Assembly: GCF_041260155.1 (NCBI RefSeq) | Contig: NC_091948.1 | Coordinates: forward strand, 5,331,001 to 5,395,000 | DNA: 64,000 nucleotides | Direction of reading: 5' to 3' | Origin: Ptychodera flava | Lineage: Eukaryota; Hemichordata; Enteropneusta; Ptychoderidae | Part shown: positions 62,001-64,000 of the stretch, piece after piece | How the letters are laid out: each line of letters starts with the position of its first letter | Numbering within the stretch: the stretch's first letter is position 1 | Position numbers and translations under genes: made by a program | The notes under the pieces: model-generated | The model's database searches: none | What the model saw: the letters and a program-made list of their open reading frames with translations, nothing else | What the model was told of the DNA's origin: nothing

Positions 62001-63589
62001 ATAAATTAGTTTATAAACTTCACTTCTCTCAGCGGCATTGGAATCAAATCTTTATGGTGGCATAGAAAATAACAAATTGAGATCTTGCTGACTTTCACTG
62101 AAGGGAAACTGTACCAGTAATTCTAAATTCGGCAATTCGAATACATTATTGTCACTGGGATAATTGGACAAGATTACCAAATTTCCTATAATTTTGAGTC
62201 CATAAAACATTTTCGAAATTATATCTTTGGCAAAATTAAGTTCTTTCGAAAATTAGACTAACCAAGCAATTCACGGTAATACATAAATAACTATTGGACA
62301 CCTTTATTTTACCAAGTTGTCCTTAATAGACCGATGTCAATTGAAATGCACTAATATTACAACAATGGGCAGTCTGGCCACTTACAGTATTTTCATTATA
62401 ATAAACCGTCAATCAGAAAGACGATGAAAGAGGGCCACCCTCTGTAAATTTATACAACAAATACGTTCAAGTGAGCATATAATTAGATATCAATTAGGTC
62501 GAATAATCGGTATCATTCAAGGTAAATAAATTATGTTATACCTGCTCCAAGGAACTAATAGAAAATGACGATAATGATAGAGTCATCTGTAACCTGCTTT
62601 GACTCGATGGACGAACTGCTCTACATTGTTAAGAGAAGTTAGTTGCATCCTGTGGGTATAGCCAGGCTCGTAAGGCTGTTTTCGTAAAACATAGATACGA
62701 AAAATACAATCAGGTATGGCCAAGGTCACGTGACCTTCGAGCACTGCTAGCCGTTCGGAGTGTTAAAACACTCGAAGTGACTATAGCGAAACCAAAGCAC
62801 TCGATCACATGACGAGTGACGTCTGATATGCGCCTGCTGCGGTTTCTTGCCATGACGTCATTGATCTTTTCTGTTCAGAAACTCTGAACTTGCTTTCATG
62901 CGGTCAGCAAGCATTGTCAGACTGCACTAAAGACTATATAATTGTCATATTGTATCCTTGTGCAATGACGAGCTGACGTAAACACTGGCTGCCTTCCAAA
63001 GTTTCTGTAACGGTCACTGTACGATTGAATATAATATTTTGTACACTCAACAAAGGCTGTAATCTCCTATCTCGGTTGGCACGCCACAACTGACTATTTT
63101 CCGACAGTCCTCACTAAAACAGCCGAGTGTTTCAGAAACAAGAAACTACGTCATAAGACATTTTAATTATTGACATTTCTTCTAAAGTCTGTTTAGTTTC
63201 GAATATAAAGTATGAGTTGAAGATAGGCTCATCTTAGCGGATATCGCACAGTTGATTCAGTGAAATCTATATAAATGGGGGAGATTGTAAAAATATTGAC
63301 ACATTCTACCGTCTCGTAGCTCTTATTGACTCTCCGTAAAATATAAAACATAAAATGTTAAATCAAATTTAATCATCCACGGCTTTTGTCATTTTTTTTT
63401 CGCCACAACAAAGTACTAATTTGTATCAGCCGGATTTAAATGAAACTTACAATTCGACTGCTTTTGGAACCGGGCTGTAGAATCGCTATGGGCTCAACAT
63501 TCAGTCAACAATAAAAGCTCGAAGTGCGGAAGGTCTGGTACAGAGCAGACAGTAGGTTTAAAGAAGAATGCGCCCCTGGGATAGATATT
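59019..63589. other. Non-coding stretch
   Basis: Contains the purine-rich tandem segment at 60830-61240 and a small direct duplication of gcggtatattccatagc-like units near 61826-61862. No exon recognised. Confidence 0.5.
60830..61240. repeat. Degenerate purine-rich tandem segments
   Basis: Short units such as cagggaa and ggggaaatcgacaagttttt recur. Two longer imperfect copies start at about 61010 (gaaaatcgacaggtttttta) and 61100 (gaaatcgacaagttttttcg), both followed by a caggggagcttca-like block. Confidence 0.55.
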
Positions 63590-63804
63590 TGAACCCAAAA
63601 CCCTTTCCAAATACCTATCTGGTCTACAACCATTTTGAATTTCAAATACCGTTAATATTGGCTAATTCTTTTCTCTAGTACTAGAATTTTCGAGGCGTCC
63701 CATGATTTTTATTCTTGATTTGGTGAGAAAATTCTCGAAAGCTTTCTGCGCAGAAAGTTTAACCAGAAGTTTCGGTGTTTCAATTCGTGTGGTGCCTACC
63801 TTAA
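63590..63804 (-). mobile_element. Family A copy A11, internally deleted
   Basis: Reverse copy with attttgaatttcaaatac, gatttttattcttgatttgg and the terminus gtggtgcctacc followed by TTAA at 63801-63804. The 5' part up to the middle landmark is missing. Confidence 0.55.
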
Positions 63805-64000
63805 CAGTATAAAACTCCACTGTTTTCAAATACTGTGCTATGACTCATTTGGCTCGACCTCGTTCTCGTCATAGCACTTGAAATATTTCGTAGCCTCAAA
63901 TTTACAAATGAGAAAAACAGGACGAGGAAGATGAAATTTATCAAAATAAATAATAAATGATGAATAACGTTATCTAACTGTTTACTAAACATCCTCTGTA

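Overview
This is a 64 kb window of an animal nuclear genome. Its genes are split into short coding exons with GT..AG introns, it carries long microsatellites, and it is full of short inverted-repeat (MITE-like) elements. The three recognisable proteins (a RasGAP, a BUD22/SRFBP1 protein and an SLC10 transporter) resemble vertebrate orthologues closely, and coding exons are sparse. An invertebrate deuterostome (hemichordate, echinoderm or lancelet type) is my best guess. That placement is inference; no sequence here fixes the phylum.

Layout. (1) 1-11,994, minus strand: the 5' part of a RASA1 (p120 RasGAP) gene. Three coding exons give the short N-terminus and the complete first SH2 domain; the gene continues off the left edge. 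(2) 11,995-12,403: a 409 bp TATA-less interval between two divergent start codons, probably a bidirectional promoter. (3) 12,404-22,269, plus strand: a complete seven-exon BUD22/SRFBP1 gene predicted to encode 440 aa. (4) 24,732-28,849, minus strand: a complete three-exon SLC10 (sodium/bile-acid cotransporter) coding sequence predicted to encode 399 aa. (5) 28,850-64,000: about 35 kb where I recognise no protein-coding exon, only repeats, microsatellites and one candidate TATA promoter near 31.0 kb.

Repeats explain much of the non-coding sequence. Three families end in TTAA: family A (about 353 bp, at least eleven full or partial copies), family B (about 90 bp, at least four clear copies) and family C (about 223 bp, two copies). 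One family B copy sits inside a family A copy, and one family C copy sits inside a larger element. Single elements with visible target-site duplications are a 575 bp foldback with an 8 bp duplication in BUD22 intron 1, a 1.8 kb element with 160-170 bp inverted ends built of a short tandem motif, and a 1.0 kb element flanked by TAA that looks Harbinger-type. Two copies of a 210 bp element are also present.

The genes do not form one pathway. RASA1 and BUD22 are linked by a shared promoter interval with an E-box and ETS-like sites. The SLC10 gene is separate and convergent with BUD22. All exon boundaries were read by eye from splice signals, reading phase and recalled family alignments; no database search was possible.
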